Part shown: piece after piece, positions 1 through 12,500 of the stretch
Position numbering within the stretch: position 1 is the stretch's first letter
Layout of the letters: each line of letters starts with the position of its first letter
Origin: Pteria penguin
Lineage: Eukaryota > Mollusca > Bivalvia > Pterioida > Pteriidae
Direction of reading: 5' to 3'
NCBI GenBank assembly: GCA_035048485.1
Contig: CM068588.1
Coordinates: forward strand, 26,129,118 to 26,193,117
DNA length: 64,000 nucleotides
Translations under genes and position numbers: made by a program
The notes under the pieces: generated by a model
What the model was told of the DNA's origin: nothing
What the model saw: only the letters and a program-made list of their open reading frames with translations
The model's database searches: none

Positions 1-235
1 AGATACATGCATATGCACATACACACATACATAAACATTCGCATACAGAAATTCATATATGTATACATATATATACACATACATATATATATACACACAC
101 ACATACATATACATATACATACATACATACCCGCACATACACACATACATACATACACAAATATACATATACATACATACACACACATACATACATATAT
201 ACATACCCAAATATACATACATATACATATATAGG
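1..235. repeat. AT/AC-rich microsatellite block
   Basis: A low-complexity run of TACATA, CACATA and ATATAC units. Open frames in it translate only to repeating His/Ile/Tyr/Thr and are artefacts of the repeat. It lies upstream of NUDT5 exon 1. Confidence 0.9.
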
Positions 236-452
236 TTGCGAGTTTTTGGAATTTTGAACGTTTAAAATTCCAAATCATTTTTTAGTTTTGAATTGTTATG
301 CTCTAAACGAACCATCAAACTAGCAGACAACACATTTGATTTTGCTATTGAAAGTGAAAGTAAAAGTGTCTGGCATGTACGAAAGGTAATGCAAAACTCT
401 TAGTCTTATTGTTGACGTTTAAAAACGATTTCTCTTTAAGTATACTTATTTA

Positions 453-590
453 ATGAATATTAACAAAGTCTTTCAACATATTTCACTCTTTATCTACAAT
501 AAGAGATTTAATTCTCTACATTCTTTATTGCAAAATTCTTGTAATAGAGTAATCTCTTTAGCCCAAGTTTCCTCGTTTCCTGATCTCGAC
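453..590 (+). other. Possible in-frame N-terminal extension of NUDT5
   Basis: The frame of NUDT5 exon 1 stays open upstream to an ATG at 453, adding 46 residues. The extension is rich in Ser, Asn, Phe, Leu and Arg/Lys and has no acidic residue until its last few positions, as in mitochondrial presequences. It may equally be 5' UTR. The family's usual length favours the 591 start. Confidence 0.35.
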
Positions 591-3500
591 ATGGCCAGTC
601 CAGTAAAGAAATCGTTAGATTTAGCAACTGCACAGTTTATAAGAGAAGAGGTAAGAAAATTTATGTTATCTTTTGTAAATAGTCAATACCACTAAGTACG
701 GGATAACGACTTTATATTTCTGAGAACCCCCCCCCCCCCCCAAAAGGGGAAAAAAAAGAAAAGAAAAAAAGATTAGAGAGGTTTTGTCTCTATTGTAGAA
801 TATTTTGTCACAATATATATATTTGTTAATTTTTGCATGATCAGCATGTGCTGATTTTAACAAATAAGATATCCCCTTTTTGACACTACAGACCCTTTCA
901 CACTAACATGCGGACCTAATGTTTTGGTGGGCAGAAGTGTTTGCGGAGACCTTAGTATCTGTGCCAGTTCGCAATACTCTTCAACTACGCAATGTTGATA
1001 AAAGCTGTTACTAATGGGTCTCCGCAAATACTTCGGCACCAATATATTAGGTCCGCAGATTAGTGTGATTCTTTTAAGGGTTTATATGCTGTGATGTGAG
1101 GTGGCATCCTGTGAAATAGTGACGGTTCAATTGACAGAAATAGCCAGTTCAAACTTCCTCTGATCTTGAATTTACTACTTACATTCGCACATATCATCAT
1201 CATCAGGCATCTCAAATTAAATGATATGCCTCAAATTTCTAAATCACCTCCTCAAATAATTCTTATTGAAAATTATAACCCTGGGACTATGTGTTGATAA
1301 AGGAGTAAATGAGGAATATTGACATTTTATAGCAGGAATTGATGGATTATTTTCTTGCAGTAAACGTTACAGTAATTACATTTCAGTATAAATGTGTCAC
1401 TTTAATCAACATTAAAGTAGTACAAAGGTGGCCTGAGGTAGTGCAGTTGGTAACGCCTCGCTTCTCACCAATGCGACCCAGGTTCGATTCTTGGTGTGGT
1501 ATGTGAGATGGTGGGACTGTCACCAATCTGGCTTTGTGGGTTTTCTCCAGGTACTTCGGTATCCTCCCACACAAACCACACCCTAATGCCAAGATCCATG
1601 GCAAAGAGCAAGATTAATATAAGTTGTTAACTTGTTTTTTAATTATCGTTGTAAAATAAATAAAGTTTAAATTTAATACATAGTGACATTAGTATCATCC
1701 CAGATGTTGGATACCGGTATGTTATATTAATTAATAGTTGGATCCAAATCTGTTAACTGTGTTTCCATTGCATACATTAGTAATTTTATGGGCTATACAT
1801 GGGAGTCTTGGCTTGCCTACGAGGAATGCTTACAGTAATAGTTAACATCTGATATCCATGTGTATAATTTGAGCTTATAGTATTGTAAACCTTTTAATAC
1901 AGAGAAATTTAAGGACTTAAAAATTTACTGTATTGAATGTTATACTTGACTGTTAAAGTTATACTTTACATTATGTGCACATATATGTGCATAATCCACA
2001 GTGAGGTGTGAAAAATAGTACTTGGATTGTTCTGTTGATTTTACATACAATATTTCAGGAAATAGGAAGAGGAAAATGGATCACATTGAATGAAATGACA
2101 TACAAAGATCCCAGAGGCAAAGAAAGGTTTTGTTTAAAATATATTACACTAATTTTTTCCTCAGTAATTATTTGCTAATTAGCTGTAGAGTGATAAAACT
2201 CTCTTGGAGCAGGGGGATAATTAATGTGTAATTATTAAAGTGCATAATCATCTAAAATTCCTGCATCCTTATTATACCTTTATAATCACTTTGAAGTTCG
2301 GCTTGTGATGCATGCAATCTGGATTCAAATCCAGTACTAAGCTTGACATATGTTACCTCTTGCTGGCCCATGCAGTGATATGACAGACAAAATATAAAAA
2401 GTGATGCAAAATCTCAATATAAACCACACCAAACCAGTCTAGTTAGAAAATATGTTGAGGAACATTTAACTTGTATTACAATACTCCTCATAACATCAGT
2501 GTTGATGACAGTGTCAACATGAATCGTTGTGTAAACATTTAAAGGTTTTTCTTCTTAAAAAATTTAAAAACACCTATATATTGACCTGAATAATGGTGAC
2601 GATAGTTGCATGTGCATCAAGCCCTATGATTTTATCATTTGCTAAGCCAACAAATCCCTTAACAATGTGTGAATCAAATGTCTTGGATATGTATAGTTAG
2701 TCAAGTAGGTTAATGTCCATAAGAGCCAGGACAAATGACTAAATTTCTGATGTATCTTTTTTTGTTTCTTACAATAACAAATACATTACATTTGCCTGAA
2801 TTGTAAGCTACTGAAACTTTATACGGTGTGGTGCTATTTTTGATTACTTGACATTTTATTATGTTTGACCATTCCATGATGCAGACAATTCACCACTGCT
2901 TGTTTCAAAAACAAACTTGTCATGTAATATAAATAATATTCCTGGAAAAATCTTGCACATTTACATCAAGCAAATACAGAATTGATGATAGCTTTCTCTG
3001 TAATGTCACAAATTGAAATTCATTCCTAATGTAAGTCTTTAGTGTCAAAGATCGTTAGGTGCCAGAGAGTCTAATTGTACATCACACAAAAGAAGAGGAA
3101 TTCTTATACATTTGACTTCTTTTTGTAGGAAATGGGAAATGGTCAAAAGAACTACTAAACAGCCAGGGTCTGCAGATGGTAAGATTTAAAATTCATAGCC
3201 ATTAACATGGCTTGTCTGTTGCATTGTCTCATATGTATCTTGAAATCCAGTTTCCTATTTAAATCCCCAAAGTCCTAGAAGTACAACAGTATAATATTGC
3301 ATGATACAATGTCAATTACAATATAATATTGCATGATACAATGTCAATTACAATGTAGATATCTCAGATTTTAATAGTCCTCAGTACCAGAATTGCCTGA
3401 GATGACACAGTAACTATTAACATCTAATTGTAATTACTGGAAATACAACCAGTATTAGGTATGTGTTTCCTAATGTAAAGAGCTGAATATAATGTTACAA

Positions 3501-6500
3501 TAAACCACCATTTTCCTGTATTACTCAGTTTGCTGTTCTTTGGATTTACCGTAATTTGTAGGAGTTGAATAGAAAAATGATGTCAGCATTTTAAAGTGAT
3601 ATGAAGTGTCTTATAATTTTCTTTGTACCATCATGATAACTGTGTGTGAATAGATAAAATACTCTGATATGAAGATAGCTAAGGAAGGATGGAGTGTTGT
3701 CCAAGGCTGAATTGGTTAAGGTGTCACTCTAGGCACTCAATTCTATAAAGCCTGTACTGGATTTAATTACACATGTTCATTTAGAATGGAATTGATCATA
3801 TATGAGCATTATTATTATTGGCTACACTACAGTCTGGGTGGAACTTTGAATGCCCACTGTCCACAGTGGGCAGTCCACCTGAAATTTCAGAGGGCATTAG
3901 GAGTGGACATTTACCTGTGCTATCAAGCTGTCCACTTACCTGTATGTTAATTCCAACTGGCTCTTACAAGAATGTCCACTGTGTCCAGTGGACATTTTTA
4001 ATGCCCACTCTAAAAATGCCCACTGTGACCAGTGGGCAAATAAAGTTCCACCCGGATTGTACTGTACATCAAGTCATGCTGGCACTACAAATGGTTTCTA
4101 TTATATAAGATCATTATTATTGGCTTCATCACTTCATGCTGGCACTACAAATGGTTTCTATTATATAAGAGCATTATTATTGGCTTCATCACTTCATGCT
4201 GGCACTACAAATGGTTTCTATTATATAAGATCATTATCATTGGCTTCATCACTTCATGTTGGCACTACAAATGGTTTCTATTATATAAGAGCATTATTAT
4301 TGGCTTCATCACTTCATGCTGGCACTACAAATGGTTTCCATTATATAAGAGCATTATTATTGGCTTCATCACTTCATGCTGGCACTACAAATGGTTTCCA
4401 TTATATAAGAGTATTATTATTGGCTTCATCACTTCATGCTGGCACTACAAATGGTTTCTATTATATAAGGGCATTATTATTGGCTTCATCACTTCATGTT
4501 GGCACTACAAATGGTTTCTATTATATAAGAGCATTATTATTGGCTTCATCACTTCATGCTGGCTCTACAAATGGTTTCTATTATATAAGAGCATTATTAT
4601 TGGCTTCATCACTTCATGTTTGCACTACAAATGGTTTCTATTATATAAAAGCATTATTATTGGCTTCATCACTTCATGTTGGCACTACAAATGGTTTCTA
4701 TTATATAAGATCATTATTATTGGCTTCATCACTTCATGCTGGCACTACAAATGGTTTCCATTATATAAGAGCATTATTATTGGCTTCATCACTTCATGCT
4801 GGCACTACAAATGGTTTTCTATTATATAAGAGCATTATTATTGGCTTCATCACGTCATGCTGGCACTACAAATGGTTTCTATTATAAAAGAGCATTATTA
4901 TTGGCTTCATCACTTCATGCTGGCACTACAAATGGTTTCTATTATATAAGAGCATTATTATTGGCTTCATCACGTCATGCTGGCACTACAAATGGTTTCT
5001 ATCATATAAGAGCATTATTATTGGCTTCATCACTTCATGTTGGCACTGCAAATGCTTTCTATTATATAAGAGCATTATTATTGGCTTCATCATGTCATGT
5101 TTGCACTACAAATGGTTTCTATTATATAAGAGCATTATTAATGGATTCATCACTTGGTTGGAAACAAATGGTTTCTATTTAGACTTGTTTCATTTGATAC
5201 CTTCAGATTTCATCATATGAATAATACCAGATAGAGTTTTTTAGCTCACCTGAGCCAAAGGCTCAAGTGAGCTATTGTGATCAATCACCGTCCGTCGTCC
5301 GTCGTCCGTCGTTAACTTTTCACATTTTCGACTTCTTCTCCAGAACCACTGAACAGAATTTGATGAAACTTGATAAGCATGTAGTACTCATGGTCCCCTA
5401 CAAGTGTTGTTGTTTTTCGTCCAGATTCATCAACAGGTGGCGCCACCACAGGCAAAAGTAGGTCAAAGAGGGTACCCTCCTTTGACAAACTTCTTCTTCA
5501 GACCGGGGGCATACAGAGACAAACCAAATGCATAGGAATGATCTAGAGGGATGTGTGAAGAAGTGTTGTTATTTTTGGTTCCATTCCGAAATCAAATTTT
5601 TGACGTTTTTTTGACGTTTTTTTGTACTTGGTAATTTTAATGCAGAAAAGAGGTATTTTTTTCTTTTAGTAAACATTGATGCATTAATTTGGTTTAATTT
5701 GATCATTTTGATGGTAAGAAATACTACTGCGAAGAAAATTTTTCAATATTTTATGTTTTGGATTTTTTATGAATTTTTTAAGACTTTCAAGAAAAAGGGG
5801 GGGTGGGATAATTGGTGTAAACATTTCACAGTTTGAACTTTTTCTTCGGAACCACTTGCTGGAATTCAATGAAACTTGGCATGCATCAAATACTCAAGGT
5901 CCCCGACAAATGTGGTCATCTTTGTCAGGATCCATGAACAGGTGGCACCACCACAGACAAAAGTAGGTCACAGAGGGTACCCTCCTTTGACAAACTTCTT
6001 ATTCAGATCGGGTGCATACAGCGACAAACCGACTGCATAGGAATGAGATAAAGGCATATGGGAAGAAGTGTTGATATTTTTGGTTCCATTCCGAAATCAA
6101 ATTTTTGACGTTTTTTCATTTTTATTTTGGACTTTGTTATTTTAATGCATTAAAGAGTTATTATTTTCTTTTAGTAAACATTGATGCATTCATTTGGTTT
6201 CATTTAATCATTTCTATGGTAAGGAATGCTGGTGTGAAGGAATTTTTTCAATATCTCGATTTTTGAATTTTTTATGAATTTTTTAAGACTTCCAAGAAAA
6301 GGGGGGGGGGGGGGGGACAATTTTTCATATCTTCAACTTGATCTACAGAACAACTTGAAGGATTGTGATAAAACTGGGTAGGATGCAAGTACTCATAGTC
6401 CTTTTCAAAGGTTTTGTTTTTTGTGCGGATCATCCAAATTGGTTAACAGATAATGCCACCATGTCTAAAAGTAGGTCTCACAATGGTACATATACCACTT

Positions 6501-9500
6501 GGTAATTGAAATATGGAGAGTAGCGGTTCAAATCCAGCTGTGGTCAAAATTTTTTTTTTTTTTTTTTACACATCTAAATAAGTTTTTAGATGTTTCTCAA
6601 CACTCAACATATGAAATTAGGAATTTTACGTTTAAGACTTCCAAAAAAAAAAGGGGGGGGGGGGTGGCCATTTTTCACATTTTCAACTTTTTCTACAAAA
6701 CTGTTTGAAGGATTTTAATAAATCTTGGTAGAAATAAGTCACTTATGATCCTCTTCAAATTCTGTTGTTTTCGTCCAGACCTCCTTACAGGTGGCGCCAC
6801 CATAGTCAAGAGTAGGTCACAAAAGAGTTCCCTCGTTTAACAATATTCTTTTTCCCTGAATGCCCTGAATGACTTCTTGCAGAGACAAAGGAAATGCTTA
6901 ATATCAAAATCACCTGAATGGATGTGCAAAAAAGTGTTGTTTTTTATTCTAGCCTGAAATAAAATTTGACATATTTTCAACATCTGTGTTGACTTAGTCA
7001 CATTAATGCAAAAATAAATGAATTCTTCCTTCATGCATGACTGATAATATAGGTACTCAGGTGAGCGATATAGGCCCACTTGGGCCTCTTGTATCACATA
7101 CTCTTATCATGAAAATCATTATAACAATGCAAAATTTCCACACTGTTGATCAGCATTTTTATAAATTCAAATGCACTACAGCTATTTTTTAGCAAAGAAA
7201 TTGTCTCAAATGACTTTTAATCATGTTGTCACCAGATTTATGTTAATACACTTTTTGCACTGAAAGTTTATACTATACAATTTTAGATTGCATAAGATGA
7301 TTTAGAAAAGGAGATCACACACTCAAAACATGATTATATTAAATAAGTTTGATGAATGCAAAAACTGTCGGACTTTGTCAACATATTTATCATATATTGT
7401 ATTATATTAGCTGTAGGTATTATAGCAATCATCAAGAGAGTTCTGAAGTACGACTGTATTGTGGTTGTAAGACAGTATCGACCACCCCTCAAGGGATGTA
7501 CCATAGAATTTCCAGCAGGTATCTATTCCTAATAGGTCATAACTTACGACAGTATAAAACTATTGATTGTACCATTTTTACTTAATTCACTGCTGTGTTT
7601 ATCCACAGGTATTATAAATAAATCATAATTATGATTACTTTGAAACGGACATTTCGACTTAGTCTTTACTGTATAAATCAAGTCGAATGGGCTGTTTCAA
7701 AGTGAACACATGATATATTTATGAATACCTGTGGTCTTACCATCTGAATGTTATATCAGTATCACTAAGAAGGTATATGTTATAAGGTCAGTCAAAGTGT
7801 AGGAGAATGATGACAGTTATTGAAGTTAAAAATTGAATCGAAAAGAATGAATTCTAAGTAGTTGACAGAGTTTTGGTGTAGGTTATTAGATCATATTCAA
7901 TAAGATTTGCGTATTGTACAGTTTAAGCTGTCGACTTGCAACACTTCATATGTACTTGGCAATCATATGTTTGAATTATGTTCATTGCAGAATTTGACAC
8001 AAAGTGTCAGTTAAAATATACATTGTACTAAGAAGCCAGCCATTCTTTTGGATTAGTCAAGTTTTACTTGCTCTGTATCTTTTAACGGTGTTTATCTTAT
8101 AAATTTAATTTTTAATAGGTCTGATAGATCCTTCAGAAAGTGCTGAAGCATGTGCATTAAGAGAATTGAAAGAGGAAACAGGATATACGGCAACAGTGAA
8201 ACATGTATCTCCAGGTAGTGTCGTGATTATGAACAACATCCATCTTTTCTATTTATTTCATGTAAAAAACCCCATATTAGTTAAATTTCTTACAACCTTT
8301 ATTTTTCAGCGACCTCTATGGATGCAGGCCTTGGAAACACCACATTACAATTTGTTACTGTAGAGGTAAGCATATTTATAAAGACACTACACATTCAGAA
8401 TATTAGTGATGTAATACTACTGTCCGTGCCACTCACTTTGTAAACCGAAAAATCTAGATTTTCACTTATTTATCTTTAAAATAGTTTTACAAAATTAATA
8501 TCATCGACAGATCTTGTGTAGTCGTAACTTTTGGTGTATGTTATATGTTTCTACGAAGAAGCATTTGTATTTTATGGGGAAAAAATCATTTTAGATAGGG
8601 CATTTTCGATGTTAATTTTGACGTGATGTCGTCGATGTTTAATATTGAGTCTGTGGGAAACTTGGCGACGTCACGTCAAAATTTAACATGGAAATTGTTC
8701 TATCTAAAATTGATTTTTTTTCTATAAAATATGAATGCTTCTTCATACAAACATATAGCATACACCAAAAGTTACGACAAAACAAGATCTATCGAATGGT
8801 TTTGCCTTTTTGAAATTATTCTGAAGATGAATAACTGAAAATCCAGATTTTCCAGTTTCCAGAGTGAGTGGTGCAGACAGTAAGTAGGATTTACCTTTAA
8901 AAAACATAATAACTGGTACATGTATTTTCACGAAATTTTTATTTTGTGTGAAAATTATGCTTCTTTTTTATAAAAATATCAAATATGCCTAAAATACAAT
9001 GATATTCGATCATTTACAAGACCCAAGCCTTGTTTTACATTTCTACACAATCAGTGTTGAATTCTTATCCCACACCAATTCGGTGTTAAAACACACCAAC
9101 CAAAACATTGATTATGTGGTTATTGGATCGCTTTTGATGCATAGAGCATGTGCTTATTGTACATTTTATATATTTCAATCATTTGGTAATATAAAGAAAA
9201 GATAAAATTTTAAATGAAAATGATAGTTATTATTACTTTAAATGACCTGATTTTACACCCCACAAAGACTGTAGGTATATAAAAATCACACTGTCTGTCC
9301 ATCCATCCACTTTTTAATCTGTCCCTTAACATCTATGTGTTTTACCATTTGTTGAAGCTTGTCTGATCCATAAAATCTACATGTATTATGTCTGCTTTGA
9401 TCTGCTTTATACTTCAGTGATTTATTGATTGAGTATTGTTTTTTATGTCAGTTCAGAATTATTTCACATCGTCATGATGATGGCATCTGTCTGATGCACT

Positions 9501-12500
9501 GCATAGCAATTTATATCTCATACCTTTGCAACCAACCCCTTCAAAGCAGTAAGGTATCTCTTGTGTGCCACGCTTACCATGGCATGGGATCTCAGTTTTC
9601 ACTGTCTTATCCAAAAAGAGGAGACATGTGTGCCCACAGCAGGAGTTGAATCAGAGACCTCTCAGTCACAAGCTGAGCACCTCATCCACTGAGATACACT
9701 GGCCTTAATACTTGAATGAGGGGTTACTCCCTGAAACAAGAATGTAATGTGACCTTGATCACAAGGTCATTCTTGTAAATTCTTTTGCAAAGTAGCAGTG
9801 TACCATTTGCTGCCATTAGGAATGCTGTACTTTGTTTGGATTGAATGCGATCTGAGTAAGATTTTCTGGATTTTACCTCTTTGTTGATGGAGATGGTAAC
9901 CTCTACCTATTTATTTCACTGTACATGGTTGGACTGCATTTTATTTATGTCAAGACATACAAATGTGAGAACAGAATCATTTTATCACAAAAACTTTTTT
10001 GAACCACTACCCCACAGACAAATTTTACTAGCCCATTGCATACTTTGTTGGACAGCTTTTACTTGCCAAGCAGTAAATGTTAAAGCCCCAGGTGTGGGAC
10101 TAGAGAGTTTTCATGAAGACTGTTTATATATTACGGTACCTGTTATTTGTAATTATAGGTAGATGGTGATCTTGGGTGTGGGACTAGAGAGATTTCATGA
10201 AGACTGTTTATATATTACGTTACCTCTTATTTGTATTATAGGTAGATGGTGATCTTGGGTGTGGGACTAGAGAGATTTCATGAAGATTGTTTATATATTA
10301 CGTTACCTCTTATTTGTAATTATAGGTAGATGGTGATCTTGGAAGTGGGACTAGAGAGATTTCATGAAGACTGTTTATATATTATGGTTTCTCTTATTTG
10401 TATTATAGGTAGATGGTGATCTTGGGTGTGGGACTAGAGAGATTTCATGAAGATTGTTTATATATTACGTTACCTCTTATTTGTATTATAGGTTGATGGT
10501 GATCTTGAGTGCAATAAGCATCCTGTTCAGAACACAGGTAATCATGTATTTTCATTTTTCACAGATAATTCTCACTCTATGTTAAGATGGTTCGTCGAGA
10601 AGTATATGGATGTTGAGTGGTGTCAGGATATTGAGAGGTATATGGATATTGAGAGGTATATGGATGTAGAGAGGTATATGGATGTTGAGAGGTATGCTTA
10701 TATTAAGAAATGTATGGGTATTGAGAGGTATATGGATATTGAGAGGTATATGGATGTTGAGAGGTATATGGATGTTGAGAGGTATATGGATGTATGGTTA
10801 TTGAGAGGTGTATGGATATTGAGGGGTATTTGTATATTGAAAGGTGTTTGAATATTTAGTGGTATATGGATATTGAGAAGTATATGGATGTTGAGAGGTA
10901 TATGAATATTGAGAGGTATATGGATCTTGAGAGGTATGAATGTTGAGAAGAAGATCAATGTTGAGAGGTATATGAATATTGAGAGGTATATGGATATTGA
11001 GAGGAATATGGATCTTGAGAGGTATACTTATATTGAGAGGTATACTAATATTGAGGGAAATATGGATCTTGAGAGTTATATGAAAAATGATCACTAACTT
11101 AATTTTCTTTTAATTGTCCTGCTGAGTGAAAATTCCTAGTGATATGAAGTACAGAAAGTATATACAATGACCTTTAATGGGTCTGAATGAAAGCTGGTGA
11201 AAAAAAGAATGGTCAAGTTCATTAGATGCTGTACCTGGTTTTATTTATTTGATCAGGCTATTATTATTTGGTATAAAATTTCTGATTTTGCTTGGATACA
11301 GAAGTTTTGGTTTTATGTTCTCTCTCATTCAGCCTCTAGCTGCCACCATACAAGCAATATAATAGAAGTATTTCTACTTGCTATTCCAATAAAAATCTGA
11401 AAGAATGTATCGGGTCTTTTTGTTATACAGAGTTATTTCCCATATGAGTACCGATAGGTATCTGACGTCAAACAGTAACACGTCATACAATTCTATATCA
11501 TTTCCCATAATTCTATGCAGGTTTACATAATACTGGTTGATGACACAATGGTTTGACGTAAAATACCTGCTCAAATGGGAAATAACCTCTGTAATGAAAG
11601 ACCCAATATTGAACATGATGACTTATAGTTGAAATAATTTGTATGTTGGAGTTTATTTTCTTATAAGAGGAATATACAACCTTGTAATTTCTTATTTATG
11701 ATATGAATTATCTTTAAGTGTCATAATGGTGTCATATTGACTTCTTTTTTGTGTTTTTATTCGTGAAATTATTTATAAAAGATTTGAAATGAAGTTATCA
11801 TAATTAGTTTTGAATAACATTGCTTAGCTTTTATGCAAAATGTGAGTATGTTGAACACAGAGATTTGTAATGTTTTCTTTATTTTTTTCATTGGGATTCC
11901 TCCAGAAGAAACAGGTAGGAACTTTATTTTTATCTGGTCAATAAGTTTATTTTGAATTTCATGTAGCAGCATGGCATTGTCATTATGTCAGATTTTGCAA
12001 TTGACAAGGACATTTTTTGAACTTTGGAATACAGGTGTATACATGTATTGATAACGAAGCACTGCACTTGTAGACCTCTTGCACATTAATTGTGGAACTG
12101 CATGATATTTTGTTTGTTAATGATAAAAATCTCTGTAAAAGTTTTGATGCTGTTACAGGCTACAAGACTGCTTGTGTCTGGTGTTGATTTGTAGAAATGG
12201 TAATTTGCCAACCAAGATGCTAGTAGTATTGCATGGAGGGTTTTTGAAGGCCAAAGGGTTGATTTTATGTTTTGTTTTGATGAATTCATATTAAGAGGAG
12301 CTGTTAAAATTGAAAATAAATATCTTCAGTGAAATGATTTTTTATCCATGTATTTACTTTTGAAACAGATAAAGATAATTTCAAGATGTTAGGTATCTAG
12401 GTATATACAAGTATTGACAAGATGTTTGGTATCTAGGTATATATTGAAAAGATGTTTGGTATTTAGTTTAAACTGTATTTATTTCAATTGATCATATACA

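Noticed and set aside
3988..5182. Long open frames (up to 299 codons) with repeating GTTNGFYYIRALLLASS units
   Set aside because: They are the 60-bp satellite read in frame inside a NUDT5 intron; frame openness follows from the period being a multiple of three.
10579..11097. Open frames on both strands rich in RYMDIE and IHIPLN repeats
   Set aside because: These are translation artefacts of the 18-bp satellite.
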